This document shows positions 7,860-17,769 of a stretch of DNA of 64,000 nucleotides, piece by piece. Position numbers and translations under genes: made by a program. The DNA is from Rhodobacteraceae bacterium D3-12 (GTDB lineage: Bacteria > Pseudomonadota > Alphaproteobacteria > Rhodobacterales > Rhodobacteraceae). The first letter of the stretch is position 1, and each line of letters opens with the position of its first letter. The stretch covers positions 186,001 through 250,000 of the forward strand of contig CP104793.1 in the NCBI GenBank assembly GCA_025916135.1, in the 5' to 3' direction. The notes under the pieces were generated by a model, which did not search any database, was not told the origin of the DNA, and saw nothing but the letters and a program-made list of their open reading frames with translations.

Positions 7860-8013
7860 TGCGCGGGGGCGCGTCGGGTTTGAGCCGGGTTTGAGCGAGC
7901 GGGCCCTGACGGCCTCGGGCTCTAACGCGGCGTTAACCAGTTTACCCTTATAAATTTGACCGAACACGCGCCCGGAGCGAGAATGGCGCAGGCGTGTCTT
8001 GGGAACGAATGCA

Positions 8014-8961
8014 ATGCTTTTTCTGGCTGGTTTGATGGGTATGGCCCTTGTTGGTGCCACGGTTTTCGTGGGCGTTGACGGATCTCTCTCGGGTGAGCGG
8101 GAGGGGGATGCGGACGGTGATGCAGAGCTGGACAACCCGCAAGAGGCCGAACATTTCATTGATTTTGGCGAGTTGATCACCGGCGGTGATGGGGATGCGT
8201 CCTTGGTCGGTGGCGGGGGTGATGACCTGATCAGCGGGGGGGCCGGGAACGACAGTGTCGACGGCGCGGCGGGCGACGATCATCTGCGTGGCGCGGCGGG
8301 GGATGACCAGCTTTTTGGCGGTGCGGGTGAAGACACGCTGCATGGCGAGTTGGGCAACGACACGCTGTTCGGCGGCGCGGAGGATGACGTGCTGTTTGGC
8401 CATGTCGGCGATGACGAGATGGATGGCGGCGCGGGGGATGACACGCTGGAAGCGGGTGACGGTGACGACCTGCTCGATGGTGGCGCGGGCGGTGATGCAC
8501 TGCACGGCTTTCTGGGCGAAGATACGCTGGATGGTGGGGCCGGGGCGGATACGCTTTTTGGTGGTGAGGGCGATGACGTTCTGATCGGGATTGGCGACGG
8601 GGCCGGTGATATGTTGAACGGTGGCGCGGGCGATGATGTGATCGCGGCGGGTGGCGGCGACATGGTGACGGCGGGTGAAGGCGCGGACACGATCATGGTG
8701 AGCGACTGGGCGCTAGACGAGGTCGCGACGCTGACCGATTTTGAGATCGGAGAAGATTCGCTTGTGGTGTTTTATGACGACAGCGAAGGCGGGGCGGATT
8801 ATGCGCTGAGCCTTGAGGCGGATCGCGAGGATGAGACGCTGACCCATGTGCTGTTGAATGACGAGATCGTTTTGTCGGTGGTGGATGGCGGGGCGATGAG
8901 CCTTGCTGATATCGCGCTTGTTCCGCAATCGGCGGCAGGATTGTTGGACGGGGTGGTTTAG
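8014..8961 (+). CDS. RTX (haemolysin-type calcium-binding) repeat protein with N-terminal membrane segment
   Basis: A 315-residue acidic protein from the ATG at 8014. Residues 1-22 are hydrophobic (MLFLAGLMGMALVGATVFVG). Residues about 65-230 are a run of glycine/aspartate nonapeptides of the GGxGxDxLx type (GGAGNDSVDGAAGDDHL and so on) that bind calcium as a parallel beta roll in known RTX proteins. A short folded C-terminal region (ATLTDFEIGEDSLVVFYDD) follows. RTX proteins normally leave by type I secretion with a C-terminal signal, but no ABC exporter is nearby. The N-terminal hydrophobic segment suggests Sec export or anchoring instead. Confidence 0.88.
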   Translation: MLFLAGLMGMALVGATVFVGVDGSLSGEREGDADGDAELDNPQEAEHFIDFGELITGGDGDASLVGGGGDDLISGGAGNDSVDGAAGDDHLRGAAGDDQLFGGAGEDTLHGELGNDTLFGGAEDDVLFGHVGDDEMDGGAGDDTLEAGDGDDLLDGGAGGDALHGFLGEDTLDGGAGADTLFGGEGDDVLIGIGDGAGDMLNGGAGDDVIAAGGGDMVTAGEGADTIMVSDWALDEVATLTDFEIGEDSLVVFYDDSEGGADYALSLEADREDETLTHVLLNDEIVLSVVDGGAMSLADIALVPQSAAGLLDGVV

Positions 8962-9136
8962 GCCGGCGTATTTACGCGGGCTGCGGGCGGGGCAATTATG
9001 AGATTTTGCTTTCCATTGCGTGGGAATCCTTCTATACGCGCGCATCGTCCGGGAAAAACCTGGACGCTCTCCCATAGACCCTGCTGGACGACATCCCGGC
9101 TTGTGCCCTTCACCCTTTGAGATAAAGGAGATCCCG

Positions 9137-9406
9137 ATGTCGATCACGCTTGAAGAAAAAGCAAAAGTTATGAAGGAATTTGGCACCAAAGAGGGCGACA
9201 CAGGTTCGCCCGAAGTACAGGTTGCCATCCTGAGCTCGCGTATTGCAACGCTGACCGAGCACTTTAAGACACACAAGAAAGACAACCACGGCCGCCGTGG
9301 CCTGCTGAAGATGGTTGCCCAGCGTCGTAAGCTGTTGGATTACCTGAAAGGCAAGGATGAGGCGCGTTACGCGGACCTTATCAAACGTCTCGGCCTGCGC
9401 CGGTAA
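9137..9406 (+). CDS. rpsO: 30S ribosomal protein S15
   Basis: S15 binds the central domain of 16S rRNA early in 30S assembly. The ATG at 9137 has the ribosome site AAAGGAG seven bases upstream; the 89-residue product [20 protein letters not shown]... ends [12 protein letters not shown] and matches S15 in length and in the [16 protein letters not shown] and GRRGLL motifs. The 175-base leader upstream may carry the S15 autoregulatory fold, which I could not model by eye. A strong terminator follows, so it is transcribed separately from the helicase and pnp. Confidence 0.98.
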   Translation: MSITLEEKAKVMKEFGTKEGDTGSPEVQVAILSSRIATLTEHFKTHKKDNHGRRGLLKMVAQRRKLLDYLKGKDEARYADLIKRLGLRR

Positions 9407-9431
9407 AACTCGGTTCCCGATGGAACAGAAG

Positions 9432-9469
9432 ATCGCCCGCTTGATCCAAGCGGGCGATTTTGTTTTTTT
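9432..9469 (+). terminator. intrinsic terminator of rpsO
   Basis: ATCGCCCGCTT (9432-9442) pairs perfectly with AAGCGGGCGAT (9448-9458) across a 5-base loop and is followed by TTTTGTTTTTTT (9458-9469). A textbook Rho-independent terminator 26 bases after the rpsO stop. Confidence 0.95.
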
Positions 9470-9624
9470 AGAGCGGCGGCCCGACGGGTGGCCGCAAAGG
9501 CGTTTCGAAAAGACCTGATGCAAGGTTAAAGTCGAAATGCGCGACACCCATCAGTGGTATGGGCGCTTCGACAAGGCTTGGACTCCAAGCGCGTTTCGAA
9601 ACGATTTAGGAAAGAAGGCCGCAC

Positions 9625-11800
9625 GTGAAACAAGCCCTGAGTGATGCGCTGCAAGAGCGCGGATATGAAAGTCTGACCCCGGTACAGCAAGCGGTTCTGG
9701 ATCCGGATCTGGAGGGGCGCGACCTGTTGGTGTCGGCGCAGACCGGATCGGGCAAAACCGTGGGGTTTGGCATCGCGATTGCACCAACCCTGTTGGGCGA
9801 GGCGGAGCGGTTTGACGCGGCGGGCGCGCCATTGGCGTTGGTGATCGCACCGACGCGGGAATTGGCGTTGCAGGTCAAACGCGAGCTGAGCTGGCTCTAT
9901 GCGAAGGCGGGCGTTGTGGCGGCGTCTTGTGTTGGCGGGATGGACATGCGCGACGAGCGCCGCGCCTTGGCGCGGGGCGCGCATGTGGTGGTGGCGACGC
10001 CGGGGCGTTTGCGCGACCACATCATGCGCGGGTCGCTGGACATGACCGGGCTTAGGGCCGTGGTGTTGGATGAAGCGGACGAAATGCTGGACCTCGGGTT
10101 TCGCGAGGATCTGGAGTTTATCCTTGGCGAGTCTCCAGAGGGGCGGCAGACGCTGTTGTTTTCGGCCACGGTTCCGGCGTCGATCAACGGGTTGGCCAAG
10201 CGGTATCAGCGCGACGCGGTGCGGGTTGTCACCAAGTCGGAAGAGGGGCAGCACGCCGATATTGATTACCGCGCGATGATGGTCGCGGACCGCGACACAG
10301 AGAACGCGGTGATCAACTGTTTGCGGTTCTTTGATGCGCCCAATGCGATTGTGTTTGGCAATACGCGGGCGATGGTGAACCGGCTGACCACGCGGCTCTC
10401 GAACCGCGGGTTTCAGGTTGTTGCGCTGTCGGGGGAGCTGTCGCAGAGCGAGCGGACCCATGCCTTGCAGGCGATGCGGGACGGGCGGGCGCAGGTTTGC
10501 GTGGCCACGGATGTGGCGGCGCGGGGGATTGATTTGCCCAACCTTGATCTGGTCATCCACGCAGAGCTGCCGCGCGGGCATGAGACATTGCTGCACCGGT
10601 CGGGGCGGACGGGTCGGGCCGGGCGCAAGGGGGTGAGCGCGCTGATCGTGACCAAGAAGGACCGGCGCAAGGCGGAACGCATTTTGGGCGCAGCGAAGTT
10701 GAGCGCGGATTGGGGCACGGCCCCGTCGGCAGCAGAGGTGCGCGCGCGTGATGAAGACCGCATGTTTGCCGATAGCAGCTGGTCCGAGCCGGTGGCCGAG
10801 GCCGAGGCGGAAACCGTTGAGAAGCTGGTTAGCGGGTTCGGGCCTGAGCAACTGGCGGCGGCGTATCTGCGGCTTTATCGGGCGCAGCATTCAGCGCCGG
10901 AGGAATTGGGCGATGTCGATGCCAAGCCCGCGCCGCGGGTGGAGTTCGGGCCGAGCGTGTGGTTCGCCGTTTCCGGCGGGCGCGCGGCAGGGGCAGAGCC
11001 GCGGCGGCTTTTGCCGATGCTGTGCCGTGCGGGTGAATTGACCAAGGATGATATTGGCGCGATCCGGGTGCAGGAGGCGCAGTCCTTTGTGCAGATCAAA
11101 GAGACCAGCGTGGCCGGGTTTTTGGCCGCCGTTGGCGACGCGATGACGCTGGAAGAAGGGGCGACGCTGGAGCAATTGAAAGATGCGCCGGTGTTGGAAC
11201 GGCCGGGGAAATTTGGCGGCAAGCCGGGTGGGAAGCCCGGTGGCAAGCCGGGGGTAAGCCGCGCGGCAAGCCCGGTGGTTTTGGCGGTGGTCATTCCGGT
11301 GGAAAGCCGGGCGGCTATGGCGGGGGCGGCAAGCCTCCTGCTGATAAAGCATGGGCCAAGCCCGACGCGCGGCCCGCTGCGCCAACCCGCGACGAGGCCA
11401 AGCCGCAACCGGCGAAGGCGCCAGCGGAGAAGCCCGCAAAATCGACCCCGCCGGTTGAGTGGAACGATGCGCCCGCGCCGAAGCCGCGCAAGCCCAAGCC
11501 GGGTGCAAAACCGGACGGGCGCAAGCCGCGCCACGGAGCGCCGGGTGCCGGAAAGGGCAAGCCCGGAGCGCCCGGAGCCAAGCCGGGCGATTCCAAGCCG
11601 AGGGATGCCGGGCACGGTAAAGCGCGCGCGCGGGGGGCGATGCAACCCCGACCCGCCCCGGAGGAGCGAAACCCAAACCCAAGGGCGCCGCGAACCCGAG
11701 CCAGTCCTTGAAGGGGCCACCGCCGCCCAAGGGCAAGTCCAGCAGCAAGAAAAACCGCGCCCGTGCCGCTGCGGCCAAGGCCAGTAAGGGCAAAAAGTAA
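9625..11800 (+). CDS. DEAD-box RNA helicase with DbpA-like RNA-binding domain and low-complexity tail, frameshifted twice
   Basis: An ATP-dependent RNA helicase. Visible motifs: Q-motif region LTPVQQAV, motif I AQTGSGKT (about 38-45), PTRELA, DEAD in VVLDEADEMLD (about 149-152), SAT, and motif VI HRSGRTGRAG. Residues about 445-515 resemble the DbpA RNA-binding domain (LLPMLCRAGELTKDDIGAIR). The tail is rich in GGKPGGKP repeats. There the frame breaks at G5 (11250-11254) and again at G6 (11632-11637); one added G at each restores a Lys/Pro/Ala/Gly tail ending AKASKGKK at 11800, about 725 residues. As read, the tail turns into an Arg/Pro-rich sequence ending near 11787. Position between rpsO and pnp fits a role in RNA handling. 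Confidence 0.93.
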
Positions 11801-11888
11801 CGTCATACGTTAAGCTATTCCCGGTCCGATCGAACAGGTTGGGCCGGGGCGGCATGGTGGGTGCGAATTTGGGGTTGGCTTGAGGTGT

Positions 11889-11907
11889 AATGTTATAATA
11901 TAACATT
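11889..11907. promoter_or_regulatory. Zur-type operator upstream of zigA
   Basis: AATGTTATAATATAACATT is a perfect 9+1+9 palindrome, 34 bases before the zigA start. It matches my memory of the Zur box of Rhodobacterales and related alphaproteobacteria (GTTATAnTATAAC core). An AT-rich perfect palindrome in this GC-rich window is very unlikely by chance. Zur with zinc would repress the genes to its right. Confidence 0.85.
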
Positions 11908-11941
11908 CACCTGTAATCAGCCAAACAGGGAATCAAACCTC

Positions 11942-13161
11942 ATGCCCCAATCCGATCAACGTCTGCCTGTCACCGTTCTTTCCGGTTTTCTGGGAGCGGG
12001 GAAAACCACGCTTTTGAACCGGGTGTTGAACAACCGCGAAGGGCGTCGCGTGGCGGTGATTGTCAACGATATGTCCGAGGTGAATATCGACGCCGATCTG
12101 GTACGCGCGGGCGGTGCCGAGCTGAGCCAAGTCGACGAAACGCTGGTCGAGATGTCGAACGGTTGCATCTGTTGCACGCTGCGCGAGGATTTGTTGGTTG
12201 AGGTGCGCAAGCTTGCCGATGAGGGGCGGTTTGACACGTTGCTGATTGAATCAACGGGCATTTCCGAGCCGCTGCCGGTGGCGGCGAGTTTCGAGTTTCG
12301 CGACGAAGAGGGGCAGAGCCTGAGCGATATTGCGCGGCTGGACACGATGGTGACAGTGGTCGATGCCTGCAACCTGCTCAACGATTTTGCCAGCCACGAT
12401 TTTCTGAACGACCGGGGCGAGAGCCTTGGGGAAGAAGATGAGCGCACGCTTGTGGACCTGCTGACCGAGCAGATCGAGTTTGCCGATGTCATCGTGTTGA
12501 ACAAGGTGACGATCGCGGGCGAGGAGAAGGTGGACGCGGCGCGCAAGATCATTCGCAGCCTGAACGCTGATGCAAAGATCGTTGAGGCGGATTTCGGCGA
12601 GGTGCCCGTGGAGCGCATTCTGGACACCGGCCTGTTTGATTTTGAGCGCGCGCATGAGCATGCGGCATGGGCCAAGGAGCTGTATGGCTTTGCCGATCAC
12701 GTGCCGGAGACCGAGGAATACGGGATTGCGTCCTTTGTGTATCGCGCGCGGCGCCGTTTGATCCGGTGAAGATTCATCAGGCGCTGAACGAGCCATTGCC
12801 GGGGGTGATCCGGGCAAAGGGGCATTTTTGGGTGGCGACGCGGCCCGATTGGGTGGCGGAGTTTTCGCTGGCCGGTGCGCTTTCGACGGTGAAGCCATTG
12901 GGCAAATGGTGGGCGACCATCCCGGAGGAGCGCTGGCCCGATCATGCGCAGGCGCTGGAGTATATCCGCAATCATTGGCAGGAGCCGTTCGGTGACCGGC
13001 GCCAAGAGTTGGTGTTCATCGGCGCGGGGATTGACTGGCCCCGGTTGAAGGCACAGTTGGACGGATGCCTTGCGCCGGTTGAAAGCAGCGACGGGTTGGC
13101 GGGATTTGCCGGGGCTGACGATCCGTTCCCGCTCTGGCGGGATGCCCGCGAGGCGGCGTGA
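11942..13161 (+). CDS. zigA: CobW/COG0523 GTPase, probable zinc chaperone ZigA, frameshifted
   Basis: A G3E-family GTPase thought to supply zinc to client enzymes during zinc starvation. The N-terminal half has the P-loop [15 protein letters not shown], the metal-binding [12 protein letters not shown] (CxCC), and the NKVT guanine-specificity motif. After [11 protein letters not shown] the frame stops at 12769, but the continuation [20 protein letters not shown], the COG0523 C-terminal domain, is open in the next frame to 13161. One G added near 12754 (CGGCGCCG to CGGCGGCCG) joins them into about 406 residues, the family length. A Zur-type palindrome precedes the gene. It overlaps the DUF6525 gene. 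Confidence 0.9.
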
Positions 13162-13391
13162 TGCGGCGCCACGACAACCGCGGTGCGGTGCCGATAAAGC
13201 GGCGTTGGCGCCGGGGCGACCCGATGCGCGCCTATGATGCGCTGCCGGCGCCGCTGCGCCACTGGATGGCGGGGGCGGCGCTTCCTTGGTCGCCGGCGTC
13301 GTGCATGAAAATCTGGTCGAAGGCGGCGAGTGCGGAGGAGGCGCTGGCGCGGTTGGAGCGCGCAGAGCGCAAAATGCTCTCAAACGAATGA
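13161..13391 (+). CDS. DUF6525 family small protein
   Basis: A 76-residue basic protein with the family features RRGDPMRAYDALPAPLRHWM and AALPWSPASCMKIWSKA, ending in an Arg/Glu-rich helix. Its start (GTG 13158 or ATG 13161) overlaps the zigA stop in GTGATG, so it is translationally coupled to zigA and should share its Zur control. One conserved-looking cysteine sits in PWSPASC. Function unknown; context suggests a zinc-limitation role. Confidence 0.8.
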   Translation: MRRHDNRGAVPIKRRWRRGDPMRAYDALPAPLRHWMAGAALPWSPASCMKIWSKAASAEEALARLERAERKMLSNE

Positions 13392-13608
13392 CGGGTTTGC
13401 ATGGGCGGGCCGGCTTTTGCGAGGGAGACACAGGCCGCGCCGTTTGGTGAGGATCAGCCCCGTGCTCTGGTCCGGTGGGGTTTTCCTTTCCAAACGGGGC
13501 AAACTCCTCTATAGCCCGCAGCATCTGAGACGTGACGCCTTGATAGCCCCCGGGCGCGTGCATGAGGATAGGGGGCGGCGGCAATGGGGCCGCTATGAAA
13601 ACGGGAGA

Positions 13609-13624
13609 CCCGGGAACGCCCGGG
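13609..13624 (+). other. short GC hairpin in the pnp leader
   Basis: CCCGGG at 13609-13614 and CCCGGG at 13619-13624 can form a 6-bp stem with a 4-base loop 25 bases upstream of the pnp start. In enterobacteria the pnp leader hairpin is cut by RNase III and then by PNPase for autocontrol; whether this small stem serves that role is speculation. Confidence 0.3.
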
Positions 13625-13649
13625 AGTGCTTCCAGATAGGAAACGATAC

Positions 13650-15782
13650 ATGTTCAACGTAACGACGAAAAGCATGGAGTGGGGCGAAGAAACCCTCACT
13701 CTGGAAACGGGCAAGGTTGCTCGTCAGGCGGATGGCTCGGTCATCGCCACATTGGGTGAAACTTCGGTCATGGCCAACGTGACATTCGCCCGCAAACAAA
13801 AACCGGGGCAGGATTTCTTTCCGCTGACGGTTCACTACCAAGAGAAATACTATGCCGCCGGTAAAGTTCCGGGCGGCTTTTTCAAGCGTGAGGCACGGCC
13901 CACCGAGAAAGAAACTCTGACTGCGCGTTTGATCGACCGTCCGATCCGCCCGCTGTTCGTTCCCGGCTTCAAAAACGAAGTTCTGGTGATGTGCACCGTG
14001 CTGTCGCACGATCTGGTCAATGACCCGGATATGGTTGCGATGATCGCCGCCAGTGCCGCGCTGACCCTGTCGGGCGCGCCGTTCATGGGGCCGATTGCCG
14101 GTTGCCGCGTTGGTTTCGAGGATGGCGAATACATCCTGAACCCGGAAGTCGACGACATGCAGGACCTGCGCAACAACCCTGATCAACGTCTTGATCTGGT
14201 TGTGGCGGGCACCAAAGACGCCGTCATGATGGTTGAATCCGAAGCCTATGAGCTTTCGGAAGCGGAAATGCTGGGCGCGGTGAAATTCGCCCATGAGGCG
14301 ATCCAGCCGGTGATCGATCTGATCATTGATCTGGCCGAAGATGCGGCGAAAGAGCCGTTCGACTTCACTCCGCCGGATTACAGCGCGCTGTATGACGCCG
14401 TGAAAGCCGCTGGTGAGACAGAAATGCGCGCCGCGTTCGCGATTTCCGACAAGCAGGAGCGCACCGCCGCTGTTGCCGCCGCACGCGAAACGATCATGGG
14501 TAAGCTGAGCGAAGAGCAGCTGGAAGATGGCAACCTCGGTTCGGCTATGAAGAAGCTGGAAGCGGGTATCCTGCGCGGTGACGTGGTGAAAACCGGCACC
14601 CGGATTGACGGTCGTAAGACCGACGAGATCCGCCCGATCGTTTGCGAAACCGGCCTGTTGCCGCGGACGCATGGCTCGGCTTTGTTCACCCGTGGCGAGA
14701 CGCAGGGTCTGGTTGTGACCACGCTGGGCACCGGCGACGATGAGCAATTCATCGACGCGCTGCATGGCAACTTCAAATCCAACTTCCTGCTGCATTACAA
14801 CTTCCCGCCCTATTCGGTTGGTGAAGTTGGCCGCGTAATGGGCCCGGGCCGTCGTGAGATTGGTCACGGCAAGCTGGCATGGCGTGCGCTTCAGGCGGTT
14901 CTGCCGTCGGCGACCGACTTCCCTTATACGCTGCGGTTGGTGTCGGAGATCACGGAATCGAACGGTTCGTCCTCGATGGCGTCGGTTTGCGGTGGCTCCT
15001 TGTCGATGATGGACGCGGGTGTTCCGCTGAAATCGGCAGTGGCCGGTGTTGCAATGGGTCTGATCCTTGAAGAAGACGGGTCTTATGCGATCCTGTCCGA
15101 CATTCTGGGCGACGAAGATCACCTTGGCGATATGGACTTCAAAGTGGCGGGGACCGAAAACGGGATCACCTCGCTTCAGATGGACATCAAGGTGGCCGGG
15201 ATCACACCGGAAATCATGGAGAAAGCCCTGGCGCAAGCCAAGGATGGCCGGATGCATATCCTGGGCGAGATGAACAAGTCGCTTGCGGGCGCTGGTGATT
15301 TCTCGGTCCATGCGCCGCGCATCGAAACGATGCAGGTTCCGACCGATAAGATCCGTGAAGTGATCGGTTCGGGCGGTAAGGTGATCCGTGAGATCGTTGA
15401 AGTGTCGGGCGCGAAGGTCGACATCAACGACGATGGCATCATCAAGATCGCCTCGCCCAACGGAGAAGCGATTCAGAAGGCTTATGACATGATCCATTCG
15501 ATCGTGGCCGAGCCGGAAGAAGGCGCGATTTACAAAGGCACGGTTGTGAAAATCGTCGACTTTGGCGCGTTCGTGAACTTCTTTGGCAAGCGTGACGGGC
15601 TGGTGCATGTCAGCCAGATCGAGAACCGCCGTTTGAACCACCCGTCCGACGTTCTGAAAGAAGGTCAGGAAGTTTGGGTCAAATTGCTGGGCTTTGACGA
15701 TCGCGGCAAAGTGCGTTTGTCGATGAAAGTTGTCGATCAGGACACCGGCAAAGAAGCCACGAAGGACGAAGCCGAGGACTGA
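13650..15782 (+). CDS. pnp: polyribonucleotide nucleotidyltransferase (PNPase)
   Basis: PNPase degrades RNA 3' to 5' by phosphorolysis and is a degradosome component. The 710-residue product begins [20 protein letters not shown] at the ATG of 13650 with AGGAAA upstream. It shows both RNase PH domains (first with [20 protein letters not shown], second with [20 protein letters not shown]), then KH ([15 protein letters not shown]) and S1 ([20 protein letters not shown]) domains. Length is normal. rpsO lies upstream as in many bacteria, but here separated by the helicase and zigA genes. Confidence 0.98.
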   Translation: MFNVTTKSMEWGEETLTLETGKVARQADGSVIATLGETSVMANVTFARKQKPGQDFFPLTVHYQEKYYAAGKVPGGFFKREARPTEKETLTARLIDRPIRPLFVPGFKNEVLVMCTVLSHDLVNDPDMVAMIAASAALTLSGAPFMGPIAGCRVGFEDGEYILNPEVDDMQDLRNNPDQRLDLVVAGTKDAVMMVESEAYELSEAEMLGAVKFAHEAIQPVIDLIIDLAEDAAKEPFDFTPPDYSALYDAVKAAGETEMRAAFAISDKQERTAAVAAARETIMGKLSEEQLEDGNLGSAMKKLEAGILRGDVVKTGTRIDGRKTDEIRPIVCETGLLPRTHGSALFTRGETQGLVVTTLGTGDDEQFIDALHGNFKSNFLLHYNFPPYSVGEVGRVMGPGRREIGHGKLAWRALQAVLPSATDFPYTLRLVSEITESNGSSSMASVCGGSLSMMDAGVPLKSAVAGVAMGLILEEDGSYAILSDILGDEDHLGDMDFKVAGTENGITSLQMDIKVAGITPEIMEKALAQAKDGRMHILGEMNKSLAGAGDFSVHAPRIETMQVPTDKIREVIGSGGKVIREIVEVSGAKVDINDDGIIKIASPNGEAIQKAYDMIHSIVAEPEEGAIYKGTVVKIVDFGAFVNFFGKRDGLVHVSQIENRRLNHPSDVLKEGQEVWVKLLGFDDRGKVRLSMKVVDQDTGKEATKDEAED

Positions 15783-15808
15783 TCTGTCCCGCTTTGAAAG
15801 AATAGAGA

Positions 15809-15835
15809 GGCCCCGGTTTGCGCCGGGGCCTTTTT
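15809..15835 (+). terminator. intrinsic terminator of pnp
   Basis: GGCCCCGG (15809-15816) and CCGGGGCC (15823-15830) form a perfect 8-bp stem with a 6-base loop, followed by TTTTT (15831-15835). Confidence 0.93.
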
Positions 15836-15850
15836 GCTGTCTGGCGGCGG

Positions 15851-17446
15851 TTAGGGTGCGGTGCGTTTTATGGCGGGCGGCGGCGCAAGGAAGTTATCGT
15901 CAAGCTGGCCCTCGTTTGAGGTGCTGGCGTCGGCGACGGCGAATTCCTGAAGCCCGCTGAACAAGGTATCGACCACACGATCCAGCTCTACAGTAGCGGC
16001 GTGCGATTCTTCCGAGCGGGCGGCGTTGCTTTGTGTGACATGCTCAAGCGTGGAAATCGCGGTTTGGATGCGCGCGACGGATTGCGATTGTTCTTCGGCG
16101 ACGGAGGCGACTTCGGAGATGTTGTCGGAGGCGGTTTTGACCTCGTCCACGATTTGACCGAGCGTGTCGCCAATGGAGGACACCAGAGAGGTGCCGTTGA
16201 CCACCTGTGATTTGCTTTGCTGAATCAGGGCGTTGATGCTTTTGGCCGCCTCGGAGGAGCGATGGGCCAAAGCGCGCACTTCGGAGGCGACAATGGCGAA
16301 ACCGGCACCGGCCTTGCCGGCGCGCGAGGCTTCGACCCCGGCATTGAGCGCCAGAAGATTGGTTTGGAAGGAAATATCCTCGATCAGGGCGACGATGTTA
16401 TTGATTTCACCGGATGAGGTTTCAATAGCGCGCATGGCATCGAGGGCCTGTTCAAAGGCTTGGGCGCCTTCCGTGGTGGACGACAGGGTGCGTTGAAAGC
16501 GCGATTGCGTGTCGGAGGTGCGCAGAGAGGCGGCTTGCATCGTGCTGGAAATCTCGTTGATAGAGGCGGAAATGTCGCCCACGGCTTTGGATTGCTCTTC
16601 GGTGCTGTGGGCGATCTGACTGGACGAACCGGCAAGTTCATTCGAGTTGAGCCGGATTTGTCCCGACAGGTCGATCACCTCGGCGACCGCATGGCGCAGA
16701 GCGGCGATTGCGGCGTTGAAGCTTTGGCGCAAGTCTTCGTATTTATTTGGAAAGGGGCGATCGAGTGTGACGGTCAAATCGCCGCTTTCAACCCGGCCAA
16801 GACCCCCACGCAATTGATTGACCACATCGCTCTGGGCGCGGTCTTTGGCTTCTATGGTGCTTTTTTCACGCTCAAGCGTTTGCATGGTTTCGGACAGCAC
16901 CGTCTTGTCATTGTCGATCGTATTGATGCGTCTGCGCGTGTTGTGCGCGGCAACTACAAGGATGATGGTTTCGATGACAACAATGACCGAGTGGAGCATG
17001 GTGCGGCCAATATTCCCGGCAAGATCACTTGAGGGGTAAACCAAGGCAGGGAGGAGGAAGGTCAGCGACAGGTGGTGAGCCGCGATGACCGCAGCCGTAA
17101 ACACCAAGGCAATCGGATCAGCGAGCAGCGAGATCACGGCGAGGGCCGCGAAAAACGCCATATGGCTGTCGACTTGCCAAGGGTGTCCGGCGAAGGAGGC
17201 GGTGAAGATGGCGCATTGCCCGACAAGCGCGGCAGAAACGCCCAGCCGCGACGGCAAGGTGAGGCCGAGGCCGTAAAAAGCCATTGCAATCACGCTTAAC
17301 ACCCCGGAGGCGATAGCAAACAGGACCACGTTCGCCCCCAGCAAGATGGCAACGGCAATGGATGGGGCGCTGGCCAACACGGTGAGAACGGCGAGGAGGC
17401 GCAACGGGCGGCGCCGAAATTCGAAAAGGTCAGTCTTGGCTGTCAT
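15851..17446 (-). CDS. methyl-accepting chemotaxis protein with multi-pass N-terminus
   Basis: A 531-residue receptor from the ATG at 17446. Residues about 20-175 contain about six hydrophobic helices with short loops instead of the usual two helices around a periplasmic sensor. A coiled linker (TMQTLEREKSTIEAKDRAQS) and a HAMP-like stretch (RVESGDLTVTLDRPF) follow. The signalling tip region ISFQTNLLALNAGVEASRAG identifies an MCP; VASEVRALAHRSSEAAKSI is the adjacent conserved helix. It presumably senses something in or at the membrane and acts on CheA/CheW located elsewhere. It overlaps the small gene upstream by four bases. Confidence 0.92.
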   Translation of the reverse strand: MTAKTDLFEFRRRPLRLLAVLTVLASAPSIAVAILLGANVVLFAIASGVLSVIAMAFYGLGLTLPSRLGVSAALVGQCAIFTASFAGHPWQVDSHMAFFAALAVISLLADPIALVFTAAVIAAHHLSLTFLLPALVYPSSDLAGNIGRTMLHSVIVVIETIILVVAAHNTRRRINTIDNDKTVLSETMQTLEREKSTIEAKDRAQSDVVNQLRGGLGRVESGDLTVTLDRPFPNKYEDLRQSFNAAIAALRHAVAEVIDLSGQIRLNSNELAGSSSQIAHSTEEQSKAVGDISASINEISSTMQAASLRTSDTQSRFQRTLSSTTEGAQAFEQALDAMRAIETSSGEINNIVALIEDISFQTNLLALNAGVEASRAGKAGAGFAIVASEVRALAHRSSEAAKSINALIQQSKSQVVNGTSLVSSIGDTLGQIVDEVKTASDNISEVASVAEEQSQSVARIQTAISTLEHVTQSNAARSEESHAATVELDRVVDTLFSGLQEFAVADASTSNEGQLDDNFLAPPPAIKRTAP

Positions 17447-17769
17447 AGCGCCCCTCCGCAAAACAGTGATGATGTGGCGCCGTTCAACACGAACCAAGCG
17501 CCGTTCGATTTGAGCCGTTCGGAAAAGCCGGCATCAGGGAAAGCGCCATATTGCCCAAATGCAGCGCGGCGCGGGCCGATCACCTGCCCGCCGGACCGAA
17601 CGATCATTTCGTCAATGTCGGACCAAGGCGGGGCGACGACCAGAACAGGCCCGTCCGGAACAGGCCCGCCAAATTGTGCGGATGGGCTGGCAAGGGTCAG
17701 CACGGGGACCGCCAGAAAGCCAAACAGCAAACACAAGCCAAGCAGGCCATATTGGGTATATGCACGCAT
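17443..17769 (-). CDS. small exported hypothetical protein coupled to the MCP gene
   Basis: A 108-residue protein with an N-terminal hydrophobic signal (YGLLGLCLLFGFLAVPVLTLASP) and a short exported part with VLVVAPPWSDIDEMIVRSGG. Its stop overlaps the start of the chemoreceptor gene (TCAT on the plus strand), so the two are translationally coupled. A role as a periplasmic partner of the receptor, or merely a cotranscribed membrane protein, is inference. No family was recognised. Confidence 0.7.
   Translation of the reverse strand: MRAYTQYGLLGLCLLFGFLAVPVLTLASPSAQFGGPVPDGPVLVVAPPWSDIDEMIVRSGGQVIGPRRAAFGQYGAFPDAGFSERLKSNGAWFVLNGATSSLFCGGAL

Noticed and set aside
8170-8680. CRISPR-like periodic repeat
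   Set aside because: The periodicity is 27 bases from RTX nonapeptides with diverged copies and no spacers; no cas genes are present.
9526-10890. 454-residue open frame antisense to the helicase
   Set aside because: The helicase motifs on the sense strand are unambiguous; this frame shows none.
12754-13161. separate short gene for the C-terminal half of zigA
   Set aside because: Its sequence is the ordinary COG0523 C-terminal domain and lacks a start of its own; one missing G explains it.
13593-15641. 682-residue open frame antisense to pnp
   Set aside because: Its composition mirrors the pnp codons in reverse (His/Arg/Gln/Asp runs), it has no recognisable domain, and pnp is certain. High GC makes such antisense frames common.
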